A stretch of DNA of 52,899 nt from Candidatus Zixiibacteriota bacterium. Its GTDB lineage: Bacteria > Zixibacteria > MSB-5A5 > GN15 > FEB-12. This document shows positions 33,473 through 42,819 of the stretch, piece by piece (position 1 is the stretch's first letter; every line of letters starts with the position of its first letter). The stretch lies in contig CP070674.1 of NCBI GenBank assembly GCA_020351995.1, positions 2,473,314-2,526,212 of the forward strand, read 5' to 3'. The position numbers were made by a program, and so were the translations under genes. Below the pieces are notes generated by a model, which saw nothing but the letters and a program-made list of their open reading frames with translations, had not been told where the DNA came from and did no database searches.

Positions 33473-34287
33473 CCGGCAACGTCAATCAAAATCGTATAGT
33501 CGTCCGGGGAGCGGGCGAGATGGCCACCGGCGTCATTCGCCGCCTCCTGGTAGCTGGCTATGAAGTAATCGCCCTCGAACAGCCCTCGCCGTGTTTTGTG
33601 CGACGTTATGTCTGTTGCGCCGAAGCCTTCTACCAGAAGAAAATAAACATTGAAGAAATCACCGCCGTTTTGGTAAACTCTCCCGGCGAAGCTATTACGG
33701 TTTCCGATGACCGAGCTGTCCCACTCCTTATCGATTCTGCGGCTGATTCTCTATCTGCCCTCTTGCCGTTGGCTGTTGTTGATGGCCGTATGCTCAAAGA
33801 GAATATCGACAGCAGTCTTGATCTCGCTCCAATTGTGATAGGTCTCGGACCGGGTTTCATCGCCGGCCAAAACTGTCATGCCGCCATCGAGACGAACCGG
33901 GGGAGGGAGCTCGGCAAAGTCTTTCTTGAAGGCCATCCTCAGGCCGATACTGGAGCCCCTTCCGAGATCAATGGGGTCGGGGCCCGACGAGTCCTGCGTT
34001 CTCCTGCTAAAGGTGTATTCACCGCGAAGTGCCGGATCGCCGACATCGTTAAAGCTGGCCAAATAATCGGTGAAATTGCAGGCATTCCCATATCTGCTCA
34101 AATAGACGGCATGGTTCGAGGATTAATCCATGATGGTTTGACCGTAACTACTGATCAGAAGATTGGCGATATCGACCCTCGCCCTGTCAGAGAACTCTGC
34201 TACCGAATCTCTGACAAAGCCGACACTATTGGTCGAGGTGTGCTTGAGGCCCTTGAGGCGTTGAAACCCCGCGTCAATCGCGAATAG
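33469..34287 (+). CDS. yqeB: YqeB/EF2563-family protein of selenium-dependent molybdenum hydroxylase systems
   Basis: The 272-residue protein has RIVVRGAGEMATGVIRRLL at the N-terminus, DGRMLKENIDSS and IGLGPGFIAGQNCHAAIETNRG in the middle, and a C-terminal barrel-sandwich-like half. This is the EF2563 family, found with selenium-dependent molybdenum hydroxylases (the YqeB/YqeC set), and thought to help install the selenium-containing Mo ligand. Its presence hints that the hydroxylase uses labile selenium, although no selD, yqeC or nifS-like partner is visible here. The ATG overlaps the xdhC stop. Confidence 0.87.
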   Translation: MTGNVNQNRIVVRGAGEMATGVIRRLLVAGYEVIALEQPSPCFVRRYVCCAEAFYQKKINIEEITAVLVNSPGEAITVSDDRAVPLLIDSAADSLSALLPLAVVDGRMLKENIDSSLDLAPIVIGLGPGFIAGQNCHAAIETNRGRELGKVFLEGHPQADTGAPSEINGVGARRVLRSPAKGVFTAKCRIADIVKAGQIIGEIAGIPISAQIDGMVRGLIHDGLTVTTDQKIGDIDPRPVRELCYRISDKADTIGRGVLEALEALKPRVNRE

Positions 34288-34291
34288 AAAA

Positions 34292-34332
34292 AGCCCGGGT
34301 CCGGCAACGGTGCCGATCCGGGCTGCAGTTTT
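34292..34332. terminator. Hairpin terminator between yqeB and the convergent acyl-CoA dehydrogenase
   Basis: Long inverted repeat: 34292-34306 (AGCCCGG...CCGGCA) pairs with 34311-34324 (TGCCG...CCGGGCT) around an ACGG loop, with one bulge. GAAAAA lies to the left and CAGTTTT to the right, so it can terminate transcripts from both sides. Confidence 0.7.
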
Positions 34333-34354
34333 CGAAGCGTAGTGGCGCTTACCT

Positions 34355-35479
34355 CTATTTCTTTGCGCAGAAACCGCCGACGATCATTCGCATGGCCTCG
34401 GAGGTACCCTCGTAGATCCGGGTAATGCGCGCGTCCCGCCACAGCCGCTCAGCGTTGTAATCTTGGGTGTATCCATACCCGCCGTGCATCTGGATATTCT
34501 CGTCGGCTATGTAAGATGCCGTTTCCGACGCTTTCAGCTTGGCCTTGGCCGCCTCTATCGTAAACCGCTCTCCAGACATGGCCGTGTGAAGGGCATGATA
34601 CAAAAGATAACGCGAGGCGTCGATCTCAATCCTCATGTCGGCGAACTTGAACTGGGTCGCCTGGAAACTCGAAATTGTCTGGCTGAATTGTACCCGGTTC
34701 TGAGTGTAGTCAACGGCCTCGGCAAATGCCTGCTCGGCGATTCCAAGGGCTCCTGCCGCCACACCCAGCCGGCCGTAATCCAGAACACTCAGGGCAATCC
34801 TGAACCCCTTGCCGGGCTGGCCAATCATATTCTCTGCCGGAACCTTCACGTCCTCAAAATGCACCGGACACGTCTTCGATGACCGTATCCCCAGCTTCTT
34901 CTCCGGTTGGCCGACCGTGAGACCCTTGGTATCCCGGTCCACAATGAAACAGGTCGGGCCCTTGTCGGTCTTGCAGAACACGACATAATATTTCGCGATA
35001 TCGGCCGAAGTAATAAACTGCTTCTCACCGCTCAGAATGAAATGATCGCTTTCGGGAAGAGCCTTGGCCTGTATCGAAAGCACGTCCGTCCCGGCGTTCG
35101 GTTCGGTCAGACAGAACGATGTGATCGCTCCCTTGGCCATTTGGGGCAGGTATTTCTTCTTCTGCTCATCGCTTCCGTGAAGTTCCATGGACTTGCAACC
35201 TAGACTCAAGTGGGCCGCCATCAGCGTCGCCAGACCGGCGTTGGCCTTGGCGAACTCTTCGATAATGCATGAAACGGCAAATGGGTCAAGTCCCATACCT
35301 CCGTATTCAGTGGCAATAGAACACCCCAGATACCCTAATTCGCCCATCTCGCTGACAAGTTTATCGGGCAACCCTTCCTCATCGAGTTGCCGCGTAACCG
35401 GGTAAACTCGTTTTTGGCAGAAATCCCGGGCCATATCACGACATTCAAGTTGCTCATCAGTCAGTTTAAACGAAGTCAA
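34355..35479 (-). CDS. Acyl-CoA dehydrogenase
   Basis: This 374-residue flavoprotein of the short/medium-chain acyl-CoA dehydrogenase type has SIATEYGGMGLD, FCLTEPNAGTDVLS, KQFITSADIAKYYVVF, MHGGYGYTQDYNAERLWRD and RITRIYEGTSE. Glu357 in YEGT is at the usual catalytic base position. It desaturates an acyl-CoA with FAD, passing electrons to an electron-transfer flavoprotein not seen here. Candidate substrates are pimelyl-, glutaryl- or butyryl-CoA; I cannot separate them. The start is a TTG at 35479 with AAGGAGGA five bases upstream. It is a single-gene unit facing the yqeB operon. Confidence 0.88.
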   Translation of the reverse strand: MTSFKLTDEQLECRDMARDFCQKRVYPVTRQLDEEGLPDKLVSEMGELGYLGCSIATEYGGMGLDPFAVSCIIEEFAKANAGLATLMAAHLSLGCKSMELHGSDEQKKKYLPQMAKGAITSFCLTEPNAGTDVLSIQAKALPESDHFILSGEKQFITSADIAKYYVVFCKTDKGPTCFIVDRDTKGLTVGQPEKKLGIRSSKTCPVHFEDVKVPAENMIGQPGKGFRIALSVLDYGRLGVAAGALGIAEQAFAEAVDYTQNRVQFSQTISSFQATQFKFADMRIEIDASRYLLYHALHTAMSGERFTIEAAKAKLKASETASYIADENIQMHGGYGYTQDYNAERLWRDARITRIYEGTSEAMRMIVGGFCAKK

Positions 35480-35530
35480 TCCGTCCTCCTTGGGTTTTTC
35501 CCAGCTTCATATTTCTCTTTAAGATAGCCG

Positions 35531-35560
35531 AATTTACATCATTAATAGTGGTCAGGTCAA
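35531..35560 (-). promoter_or_regulatory. Possible promoter of the acyl-CoA dehydrogenase gene
   Basis: On the minus strand TTGACC (35560-35555) and TAAATT (35536-35531) are 18 bases apart, about 50 bases upstream of the TTG start at 35479. Confidence 0.4.
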
Positions 35561-36058
35561 GCTGCACTTGCCCCGATTTCAATCACATGTGACTATTTGT
35601 CCTCGGCGCAAGATGTTGGGATTGATTGTGCCTGTAACCCGTTTATTACCGGACACTTCCATGCTGCTATCGAACTGACAAGCTTCTCTAAACCGCATCT
35701 CCCACGTCCCCTTGGCAACAAGAAAGCCCAGCACCAAAAAGGCTTCTCCAGACTTGCCTGCTCTCAGAATTTCGTGCCTGAACTGCCGGCATTACGGCTC
35801 GCTCAAATCCAATCCCTTGCAGAGAGCGGGGTTTAACGGGTGCGGCCAGGACAAACGGCTCCATCTAGACCAAATCGGGGTCTTACAGCCCCGCCCGTGT
35901 AAGTATTTGTTTCTCAACAGGTCAAAAAGGCGAGCCTCTCCAACGGTCGCCTCGTCAAGGTTCGGGCTGTAGAGTTTCTCTTGCAACATGGGTCGGAATT
36001 GTTATCTTTACAATGAAACAGGTAGCACCAGAGCTACCGAAAATCGGAGTCTCTGCCT
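35561..36058. other. Intergenic stretch without a recognisable gene
   Basis: About 500 bases separate the acyl-CoA dehydrogenase promoter from the kinase gene. Short open frames exist on both strands (for example 35597-35836 plus and 35792-35989 minus). None has a convincing ribosome site or a protein I recognise, and they are rich in Cys, Pro and Arg as random frames are. Just ahead of the kinase start, GGTAGC/GCTACC (near 36021-36038) forms a small hairpin. A decayed gene or dispersed repeat is possible. Confidence 0.5.
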
Positions 36059-38701
36059 ATGCCGGCAGGTGAGTCAAACGATGAACGTACTCGCTCATTC
36101 GTCGCTCTGACCGTAGACACCACGATTTCACACTATAAAATTCTTTCCAAAATCGGTTCGGGCGGGATGGGTGACGTGTATCTCGCCGATGATACTGAAC
36201 TGGCACGCAAAGTCGCGCTGAAATTCATCCCCGCCAGTCTATGCCAGGATCCTGATTGCAGAGCGCGGTTCAAACGTGAAGCCCGGGCCGCGGCCGGCCT
36301 CGACCATTCCAACATTGTCACCGTTCACGAGGTCGGCGAGTTCTATGAGCGACCGTACTTCGTTATGCAGTACATCGAAGGAAAGTCGTTGCGGGAACTG
36401 ATAGAGCAGGAAGAAATGTCTATCGACAGGATCGTTGATCTCGCTATTCAGATCGGCGACGGTCTCCGCGAGGCTCATGAGACCGGTATCATTCATCGCG
36501 ATATTAAACCCTCTAACATTCTCATCGATAACAAAGGCAGGCCCAAACTGGTCGATTTTGGCCTTGCTGCCGTTAAGGGTTCCGAAAGAGTGACGAAGGC
36601 TGGCGCCACTTTAGGAACCGCAAGATATATGTCGCCCGAGCAAGCCGAAGGACAGGAAATCGATGAGCGCTCGGATCTGTTCTCTCTGGGCATTGTCCTG
36701 TACGAGATGATAACGCGCAGGTTGCCCTTTACCGGCGAGTATGAACAGGCCATTATCTACTCCATTTTGAAGGACACTCCCGAACCGCTCGCGCGGTACA
36801 AATCCGGCGTCCCCGACGAGCTGCAGCATGCCGTCGACAAGGCTCTGCAAAAAGACCCGGCCACACGCTACCAGAGTGTCGCCGAGTTTCTGGCCGATCT
36901 GCGGCTGGTAAAACGTGGTCTGGATTCCACGCACGCCGAGTCGTTCGCCATACGGATTCCCGGGCGCCCCTTGCGAAGGCGCTATGCACTCACAGGTGCC
37001 GTGTCGGTCGGGACATTGGCGGTCCTGCTCTGGCTGAGCCCGCCAACCCGGCATATGGTCTCGGGACTTTTCGGGCTCAGCCGCGTGCCGGCCGTTCAGC
37101 ATTTAACGGTGCTACCGTTTAGTAACTTGGGGGATACGCCTGAAGGTCAGGTCCTCTGCGATGGCTTGCTGGAAATTATTACCAGTAAGCTGACGGAAAT
37201 CGAGAAGTTCCAGGCCTCGCTCTGGGTGGTTCCGGCCAGCGAGGTACGCCAGCGGGATGTTACCAGCGCTGGCCAGGCACACCGGATCTTTGGCGCCACC
37301 CTGGCTGTGACCGGCAGCTTACAACATCTCGATGGAGACATCCGAATGACCCTCAATCTGGTCGACACCAAAACACACAGACAGCTTAGATCGGTAATAA
37401 TCGATGATTCACTCGCCAACGTCGCGTCGCTGCAGGATTCAACTGTTCTCATGCTCGCTGAGATACTGGAAGTGCAACTCCAGCCGGAAGAGCAAAAGAG
37501 CCTCATGGCCCGAGGAACCACCGAAGGTGAGGCCTACCTCCACTACCTTAAGGCGCGTGGGTACCTGTCTCGATACGAAAGATTAGACAATATTGACGCC
37601 GCCATTAAGGAATTCCGAAAGGCGCTCGACAAAGACCCCGACTATGCCTTGGCCTACGCCGGACTGGGCGAAGCTTTCTGGCGAAAATACGAAACGCATG
37701 CCGACCCGCATTTCGAGGAACTGGCCATTTACAACAGTCAACGGGCCGTCCAACTGGATGACAAACTTGCTCCTGTCCAGGCCACCCTGGGCGTGATTTA
37801 TCACGGAAGAGGAAGATATCAGCAGGCCGTTGAACAATTCCAGCGGGCGCTGGCCCTTGATTCGGCTAGCCGCAGTTCGCTCCGAGGACTGGCTGGTGCC
37901 TATACGGCCCTCAATATGAACGCCGAGGCCGAATCCATATATCACAAGATCACCCAACTGTGGCCTGATAACTGGACCGGCTACATTGACCTGGGGCTTT
38001 TTTACCAACGGCGGGGTCGTGCCGACGATGCCCTGGAACAGGCGGGTTACGCGGCCCGGCTCGATCCCGAGGGTTATGACGCGTGGAATAACCTGGGTGT
38101 TCTCTACTGTAATTTGGGACATTACGAAGAGGCACGCACCGCGTGGGAACGATCGCTGAAGTTCAAACCGACCTTCGGCACCTATTCCAACCTCGGGCTT
38201 ATTTACCAGATGGAAAAACGGTTCCCGGAAGCAGTTGGGATGTACAGGCAGGCCCTTGCTATGAACGACCGCGACTACCGGCCATGGATTAATCTTGCCT
38301 CCGCACTTTGCCAGATACCCGGTAGTCACGATGAGATGATGGCCGCGTACCGACAAGCTGTTAAAAGGGCTGAACAGCAGTTGACCATCAATCCCAGCGA
38401 TACCGATGTGCTTTCCCATTTGGCGGACTGCTACGCGGTCCTGGGTGAACGTAACCGGGCACTATCGCTCATGCAGCAGGCGCTGACTCTGGCGCCCGAT
38501 GATGTCGAAATCATGAGTACGGCCGGGATCGTCTACGAACAACTGGGCGAGCGCGACACCGCCCTGATCTGGATAGCAAAGGCCTTCAGTTGCGGATACC
38601 AGCCGGAACATATCGAATCGCTTCCGGAAATGCAGAGCCTTACAGGAGATCCAAGGTATAAGCAACTCCTCGAAACACACCACGGCGAATCAGGGAAGTG
38701 A
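36059..38701 (+). CDS. Membrane Ser/Thr protein kinase with TolB/FlgO-like and TPR domains
   Basis: This 880-residue protein begins with a Hanks-type kinase domain at about 25-290. It has glycine loop GSGGMG, Lys55 (VALKF), catalytic HRDIKPSN with Asp148, DFG at 166-168 and SPEQ. One membrane helix follows at about 309-327. A TolB/FlgO-like domain spans about 346-460 (VLPFSNLGD...GATLAVTGSLQ), and at least ten tetratricopeptide repeats run from about 480 to 870. The kinase should be cytoplasmic and the TolB/TPR part outside. All catalytic residues are kept. Such kinase-TolB-TPR proteins are common in several uncultivated and environmental phyla. The input signal and targets are unknown. Confidence 0.9.
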   Translation: MPAGESNDERTRSFVALTVDTTISHYKILSKIGSGGMGDVYLADDTELARKVALKFIPASLCQDPDCRARFKREARAAAGLDHSNIVTVHEVGEFYERPYFVMQYIEGKSLRELIEQEEMSIDRIVDLAIQIGDGLREAHETGIIHRDIKPSNILIDNKGRPKLVDFGLAAVKGSERVTKAGATLGTARYMSPEQAEGQEIDERSDLFSLGIVLYEMITRRLPFTGEYEQAIIYSILKDTPEPLARYKSGVPDELQHAVDKALQKDPATRYQSVAEFLADLRLVKRGLDSTHAESFAIRIPGRPLRRRYALTGAVSVGTLAVLLWLSPPTRHMVSGLFGLSRVPAVQHLTVLPFSNLGDTPEGQVLCDGLLEIITSKLTEIEKFQASLWVVPASEVRQRDVTSAGQAHRIFGATLAVTGSLQHLDGDIRMTLNLVDTKTHRQLRSVIIDDSLANVASLQDSTVLMLAEILEVQLQPEEQKSLMARGTTEGEAYLHYLKARGYLSRYERLDNIDAAIKEFRKALDKDPDYALAYAGLGEAFWRKYETHADPHFEELAIYNSQRAVQLDDKLAPVQATLGVIYHGRGRYQQAVEQFQRALALDSASRSSLRGLAGAYTALNMNAEAESIYHKITQLWPDNWTGYIDLGLFYQRRGRADDALEQAGYAARLDPEGYDAWNNLGVLYCNLGHYEEARTAWERSLKFKPTFGTYSNLGLIYQMEKRFPEAVGMYRQALAMNDRDYRPWINLASALCQIPGSHDEMMAAYRQAVKRAEQQLTINPSDTDVLSHLADCYAVLGERNRALSLMQQALTLAPDDVEIMSTAGIVYEQLGERDTALIWIAKAFSCGYQPEHIESLPEMQSLTGDPRYKQLLETHHGESGK

Positions 38702-38811
38702 ATAAAATTAACGCGGTAAATCAGCGATATAGTAAACTTCAGGCACCACTCATCATCGTTGTTATCAAAAAACGTAAGGGGCACCTTGCCCTGAAAAAGT
38801 AGGAGGATCAC

Positions 38812-39093
38812 ATGGAATACAAGGTAGTAATTTATCAACACGGCGGTAAATATTGGCTCGCCGGAGGTCAACTGGCCATTAAAAAGAAAGATGCCGTACA
38901 TTTCTATAACAGCACCGCGCATCCTGCGGAGGTCAAGGGCGACAAGGTATGGCCAGACACCAAACCTCTCAATATCGGGAGCAATGGTGACGGCAAAGTG
39001 ACGTTCGACGACGAGGGATGGTTCCCTTACACCGTCAAGATCGACGGACAAGAAGCGGAGGCCTCCAAGCCGATAGTAATCGTTTACCCTTGA
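38812..39093 (+). CDS. Small beta-rich protein, function unknown
   Basis: This 93-residue protein has a good ribosome site (AGGAGGATCAC) and no signal peptide. The pattern of alternating strands (VVIYQHGGKYWLAGGQ, KKDAVHFYNSTAHPAEV, GWFPYTVKIDG, PIVIVYP) recalls a cupredoxin-like sandwich. There is no Cys, and only scattered His (HG, VHF, AHP), so a type-1 copper site is not evident. It stands alone between the kinase and a convergent envelope protein. I do not recognise the family with confidence. Confidence 0.7.
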   Translation: MEYKVVIYQHGGKYWLAGGQLAIKKKDAVHFYNSTAHPAEVKGDKVWPDTKPLNIGSNGDGKVTFDDEGWFPYTVKIDGQEAEASKPIVIVYP

Positions 39094-39215
39094 TGCCGGA
39101 AAAAGATCCATTCGCGGGGTGGTCCGGCCTCCCTCGACCCGACAACTCTGGTCTTCCATAAGGAATTCGTGCCACCCCGCGCCTCATCCAGTATCGTCTC
39201 TCTGTCTAAGGAGAA

Positions 39216-40148
39216 CTATCCGGCAAGGCTTATTATGTATAGAACAACTAATGCTGCTGAGATACCAGTCATGTAGAGACCTGTCTTCGATCCGGCCGAA
39301 ATCCCAAAATACGTTATTCGCTCCAATTCGCCGTGATAGCCTGGAAACACATCGTACTCAACGTTAAGAATCACCTTGTCAAGAAGATTCACCCCGACGT
39401 AGCTGGCATACCCAAGCTTGTGCTTATCATTGTTGTCCATATTCCAGGTCACGCCGGACGCTACATCCACTGCCAGGTAATCATTTAGCCACCTTCGAAA
39501 GCGAATCTTCGGTCCTATCCGCCAATCGTCTCCGGTTGCCAGATAGATCGTTCCACCTAACCCGGAATTAGTAGTGAGATTCTGAACAACCCCGAATTCC
39601 ATGGTGGCCGATGGGCTTTGACGCGTTCTCTCCGATCCGCCTGCTATATACTTGAGGCCAAATTCCGTAATGGAGAATTTGCCACTGCCCGGTTGACCGC
39701 GTGTACTCCAGCTGCATCGTCTGCGACTGGCCTCCGCGCCACGGGGCGGCCGCCCGTAATTCGGCATGCGAAAGGCCTGCGTGCCCGGTGTCATCAATAT
39801 TCTTATAGCTATTTCCGGATCGGCGCCAACCTGAATGCCCAGCCACCGATTTGGACGATTAATAACGCTATCGGGAATCGGATTCAGTGATCCGAGCATG
39901 ACATCAACAAGGCCGTGTTCTACAATCAAAGCCGGCCCCCCGCTTTCCCCATGCCGCTCCTGCCATAGAACATTTCCGCCTGATGCGGCATCATAGATGG
40001 TAAATAACACGACACTCTCGCCGTGAACAAGGTTCCCGGAAGTATCTTTGTGTTCCGCCTGATAATGGATCGTTCTCGGCTTTCCCGCCACAGCAGGGGA
40101 CATGCTTGCCAGAACGATGCCGGCAATGAGACTAACTGCCCTTTTCAT
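39216..40148 (-). CDS. Exported protein with a C-terminal beta-barrel-like region, function unknown
   Basis: The 310-residue protein starts at ATG 40148 with a signal peptide (KRAVSLIAGIVLASMSPAVAG). The N-terminal domain (PRTIHYQAEHKDTSGNLVHG, FTIYDAASGGNVLWQERH, NRWLGIQVGADPEI) is a module common on secreted proteins of environmental bacteria. The rest alternates aromatic and charged strands (RIGPKIRFRRWLNDYLAVDV, KVILNVEYDVFPGYHGELER) like an outer-membrane barrel, then ends in a hydrophobic stretch. The Arg-rich linker near 120-150 is unusual and might mark a frameshift pair, but the frame is open. The function is unknown. Confidence 0.7.
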   Translation of the reverse strand: MKRAVSLIAGIVLASMSPAVAGKPRTIHYQAEHKDTSGNLVHGESVVLFTIYDAASGGNVLWQERHGESGGPALIVEHGLVDVMLGSLNPIPDSVINRPNRWLGIQVGADPEIAIRILMTPGTQAFRMPNYGRPPRGAEASRRRCSWSTRGQPGSGKFSITEFGLKYIAGGSERTRQSPSATMEFGVVQNLTTNSGLGGTIYLATGDDWRIGPKIRFRRWLNDYLAVDVASGVTWNMDNNDKHKLGYASYVGVNLLDKVILNVEYDVFPGYHGELERITYFGISAGSKTGLYMTGISAALVVLYIISLAG

Positions 40149-40415
40149 AACGCTACTCCTTACTCGTGCACAATCCCTCTTAGCATCAGCCATGCCGGTA
40201 TGGAGAATCCTGGACACACCCCGGTATTTCACTGGCGGACAATGAGGTCCCTCAAACACCGGTGGGTCGGTGTCGGTCAGGAAATGGATAGGAATTATAC
40301 TTTCTCCAATTTACTAATCATCTCGGTCCGTTGGCCCACTACCCAAAAATAGATGCACCTGCCGCCGTTTTCTCTTATATTGGAGCTCAAAATAGTTAAA
40401 AGAGAGGATTCTACC

Positions 40416-42512
40416 TTGGCCAAGCAAAACCTTCGTTCCATCTTTGCGCTGGCTTTAATGCTGGCGGTCTTGAGCGCCTCTGCGGTGGCTCAGGACAACC
40501 CGCTGCTGACCACCCCCAACACGCCGTTTCAGACGCCGCCGTTCGGGCTTATCGAGAATGAGCACTTCCTTCCGGCGGTCGAGGAAGCGATTCGCCAGCA
40601 TCAGGCCGAAATCGACGCTATCATTAACAATCCTGACCTTCCAACTTTTGAAAACACCCTTGCTGCCATGGATACATCCGGTCAACTGATGAACCGCGTA
40701 ATCTATGTTTTCTATTCCCTGCTGGGAACTGTTAGCAGCCCCGAATTGCAGGAACTCGCCACCCAAATATCACCGCTGTTGTCGGCTCACTATGATAACA
40801 TCCGGCTCAACGAAACGCTCTTCGACCGGGTAAAGGCGGTATACGATCAGAGGGACGCCCTCGGCTTATCTGCGGAACAGCTCTACGTGCTTGAAAACGA
40901 TTACCTCCAGTTCGTACGCCGTGGCGCCCTGCTTACCGATGACCAGAAAGCCCGTTTGCGCGAACTGAATCGGGAGCATTCACTGCTGACTCTCAAGTTC
41001 GATGAAAACCTTTTGGCCGAAACCAATGCCTCATATGTCGTGATCGAAAACGAGGCCGGTCTGGCCGGGATGCCTGAAGCCGTCGTCGCGATGGGGAAAC
41101 AGACCGCTGCGTCTATGAACATGCCGGACAAATGGGTATTTACTACCCAGCGGTCTAGCTTTACCCCGTTTATGAAGTACGCTGATGCGCGCGATAAACG
41201 GCAAGAACTCTTCACCGCTTATTCCATGCGCGGCGATCGTGACAATGAGTTCGACAACAAAGCCACTCTGCAAAAGATCTTTACCGTCAGAGAAGAGCGC
41301 GCCCGTTTGTTCGGGCATTCAACGCCCGCGGCGTTCTATATGGAAAGGCGCATGGCCGGAACCCCCGAGGCTGTGGACTCCTTCCTCTGGCGGCTCTGGA
41401 AACCGGCGCTGGGTCGGGCCGCAGTGGAGTTGAGCGAAATGCAGGCCATCATGGACAGTGCCCAGCCCGGCTCCAAAATCGAACCCTGGGACTGGTGGTA
41501 CTACGCCGAGAAACTGCGCAAGACTAAATATGAACTGGATGACGAGGAGCTACGCCCGTATTTTGAACTCAACAAGGTCGAGAAGGGCGTTTTCATCCTG
41601 GCTGAAAAACTGTTCGGCCTGAAATTCGTCCAGCGCGATGACATTCCCATATATCACCCTACTCTCAGGGTATTCGAGGTCAGGGAAAGCAACGACTCCC
41701 TGCTCGGAATCCTGTACATGGATTATTTTTTCCGCGACTCAAAAGGTGATGGTGCCTGGGCGGGCGGTTTCCGTGACGCCTTCATGCGCGACGGCAAACG
41801 CGTTCTGCCGCTCGTGACCATCACCTGCAACTTCTCCGAACCCACCTCGGATATGCCATCGCTGCTGTGCTTTGATGAAGTCCGGACCCTCTTCCACGAA
41901 TTCGGCCACGCGCTTACAGGCCTTCTCTACGCCGGTACCTATAGTTCCGGATTCGCGCCTCTGGATGCTACGGAGCTACCGTCCCAGATTATGGAGCACT
42001 GGGCCCTGGAACCGGCAATGCTTGAGCTTTACGCCACCCATTACCGGACGGGTGAGATTATACCTGCGTCGCTCGTTGAAAGAATCAAGAAAAGCCGATT
42101 GTTCAACAAGGGATTTGAAGCTGTCGAGTATCTGGCAGCCTGTTTTCTCGATATGGCCTGGCACGGCCTCGAGGACGCCAGTGATTTCGGCATAAATGAT
42201 TTCGAGGCTCAGATCCTGGCCGATATCGGCCTCATTCCCGAAATATACCCGCGTTACCGCACAACCTACTTCAGCCATATCCATGGCGGATACCGGGCTG
42301 GTTATTACGCTTATTATTGGTCGGGCGTGCTGGACTCCGACGCCTTCGCGGCCTTCAAGGAAACTTCCCTGTTCGACAGGGAAACGGCCGCATTATTCCG
42401 TGAAAACATTCTCGAAAGGCTCGGCACGGAAGACGCCATGACTCTGTACAAACGTTTCCGCGGACGCGAGCCCCGGATTGAACCATTCTTGGAAAGAACC
42501 GGCCTGCAGTAG
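40416..42512 (+). CDS. Secreted M3-family metallopeptidase (peptidyl-dipeptidase Dcp-like)
   Basis: The 698-residue zinc peptidase of the M3 family has HEFGH at 494-498 in TLFHEFGHALTG, followed by the downstream Glu-containing segment ATELPSQIMEHW. The N-terminal helical domain (ENEHFLPAVEEAIRQHQAEI) is typical of Dcp/oligopeptidase A. I start at TTG 40416, with GAGAGGATTCTACC upstream, because this gives a signal peptide (KQNLRSIFALALMLAVLSAS, cleaved near AVAQ) directly at the N-terminus. An ATG 63 bases earlier would bury it. The protein is therefore likely periplasmic or lipid-free secreted and trims dipeptides from oligopeptides. Confidence 0.87.
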   Translation: MAKQNLRSIFALALMLAVLSASAVAQDNPLLTTPNTPFQTPPFGLIENEHFLPAVEEAIRQHQAEIDAIINNPDLPTFENTLAAMDTSGQLMNRVIYVFYSLLGTVSSPELQELATQISPLLSAHYDNIRLNETLFDRVKAVYDQRDALGLSAEQLYVLENDYLQFVRRGALLTDDQKARLRELNREHSLLTLKFDENLLAETNASYVVIENEAGLAGMPEAVVAMGKQTAASMNMPDKWVFTTQRSSFTPFMKYADARDKRQELFTAYSMRGDRDNEFDNKATLQKIFTVREERARLFGHSTPAAFYMERRMAGTPEAVDSFLWRLWKPALGRAAVELSEMQAIMDSAQPGSKIEPWDWWYYAEKLRKTKYELDDEELRPYFELNKVEKGVFILAEKLFGLKFVQRDDIPIYHPTLRVFEVRESNDSLLGILYMDYFFRDSKGDGAWAGGFRDAFMRDGKRVLPLVTITCNFSEPTSDMPSLLCFDEVRTLFHEFGHALTGLLYAGTYSSGFAPLDATELPSQIMEHWALEPAMLELYATHYRTGEIIPASLVERIKKSRLFNKGFEAVEYLAACFLDMAWHGLEDASDFGINDFEAQILADIGLIPEIYPRYRTTYFSHIHGGYRAGYYAYYWSGVLDSDAFAAFKETSLFDRETAALFRENILERLGTEDAMTLYKRFRGREPRIEPFLERTGLQ

Positions 42513-42819
42513 CAGACTTACGGTGGGATCCACGCGATCCCACCGCTAAATATAAATCTCATGTGAATCTCATGGGCTGGCGCTTACGGTAAGTAAGGCT
42601 TCGCCACAACCACCCCAGTGGCCCGAAACGGTGGTGCGAAAGCCGTCGATGGCACAGCACTATCACCCCCACCCGTCTGTATTTTCCTCTCGGACATATA
42701 CAAAGAATACAATGCCTGGTCTCGCAGAACCTGCTTGGTCGAAACCGGATTGCGAGCTAATACGTATGTTAAATCGAGTCTGTTCGACAGCTCAAGAGTC
42801 ACCCGTAAGGAAGCAGTGT
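42513..42819. other. Intergenic region with a perfect hairpin
   Basis: The 307-base gap between the M3 peptidase and the ankyrin gene contains a perfect 10-base stem, CGGTGGGATC (42521-42530) with GATCCCACCG (42536-42545), and a CACGC loop, nine bases after the peptidase stop. No T-run follows, so it may be a weak or Rho-assisted terminator. The remainder carries no gene I can support; an in-frame extension of the ankyrin gene exists but lacks a ribosome site. Confidence 0.55.

Noticed and set aside
35597-35989. Short open frames on both strands in the 35.6-36.0 kb gap
   Set aside because: None has a ribosome site or recognisable product, and they overlap each other in several frames.
39216-40148. 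Possible frameshift in the exported barrel-like protein (Arg-rich segment around 39690-39790)
   Set aside because: The Arg-rich linker looks odd and the alternative frame is also open there, but both ends are in one frame with no stop. A frameshift cannot be shown from the sequence alone.
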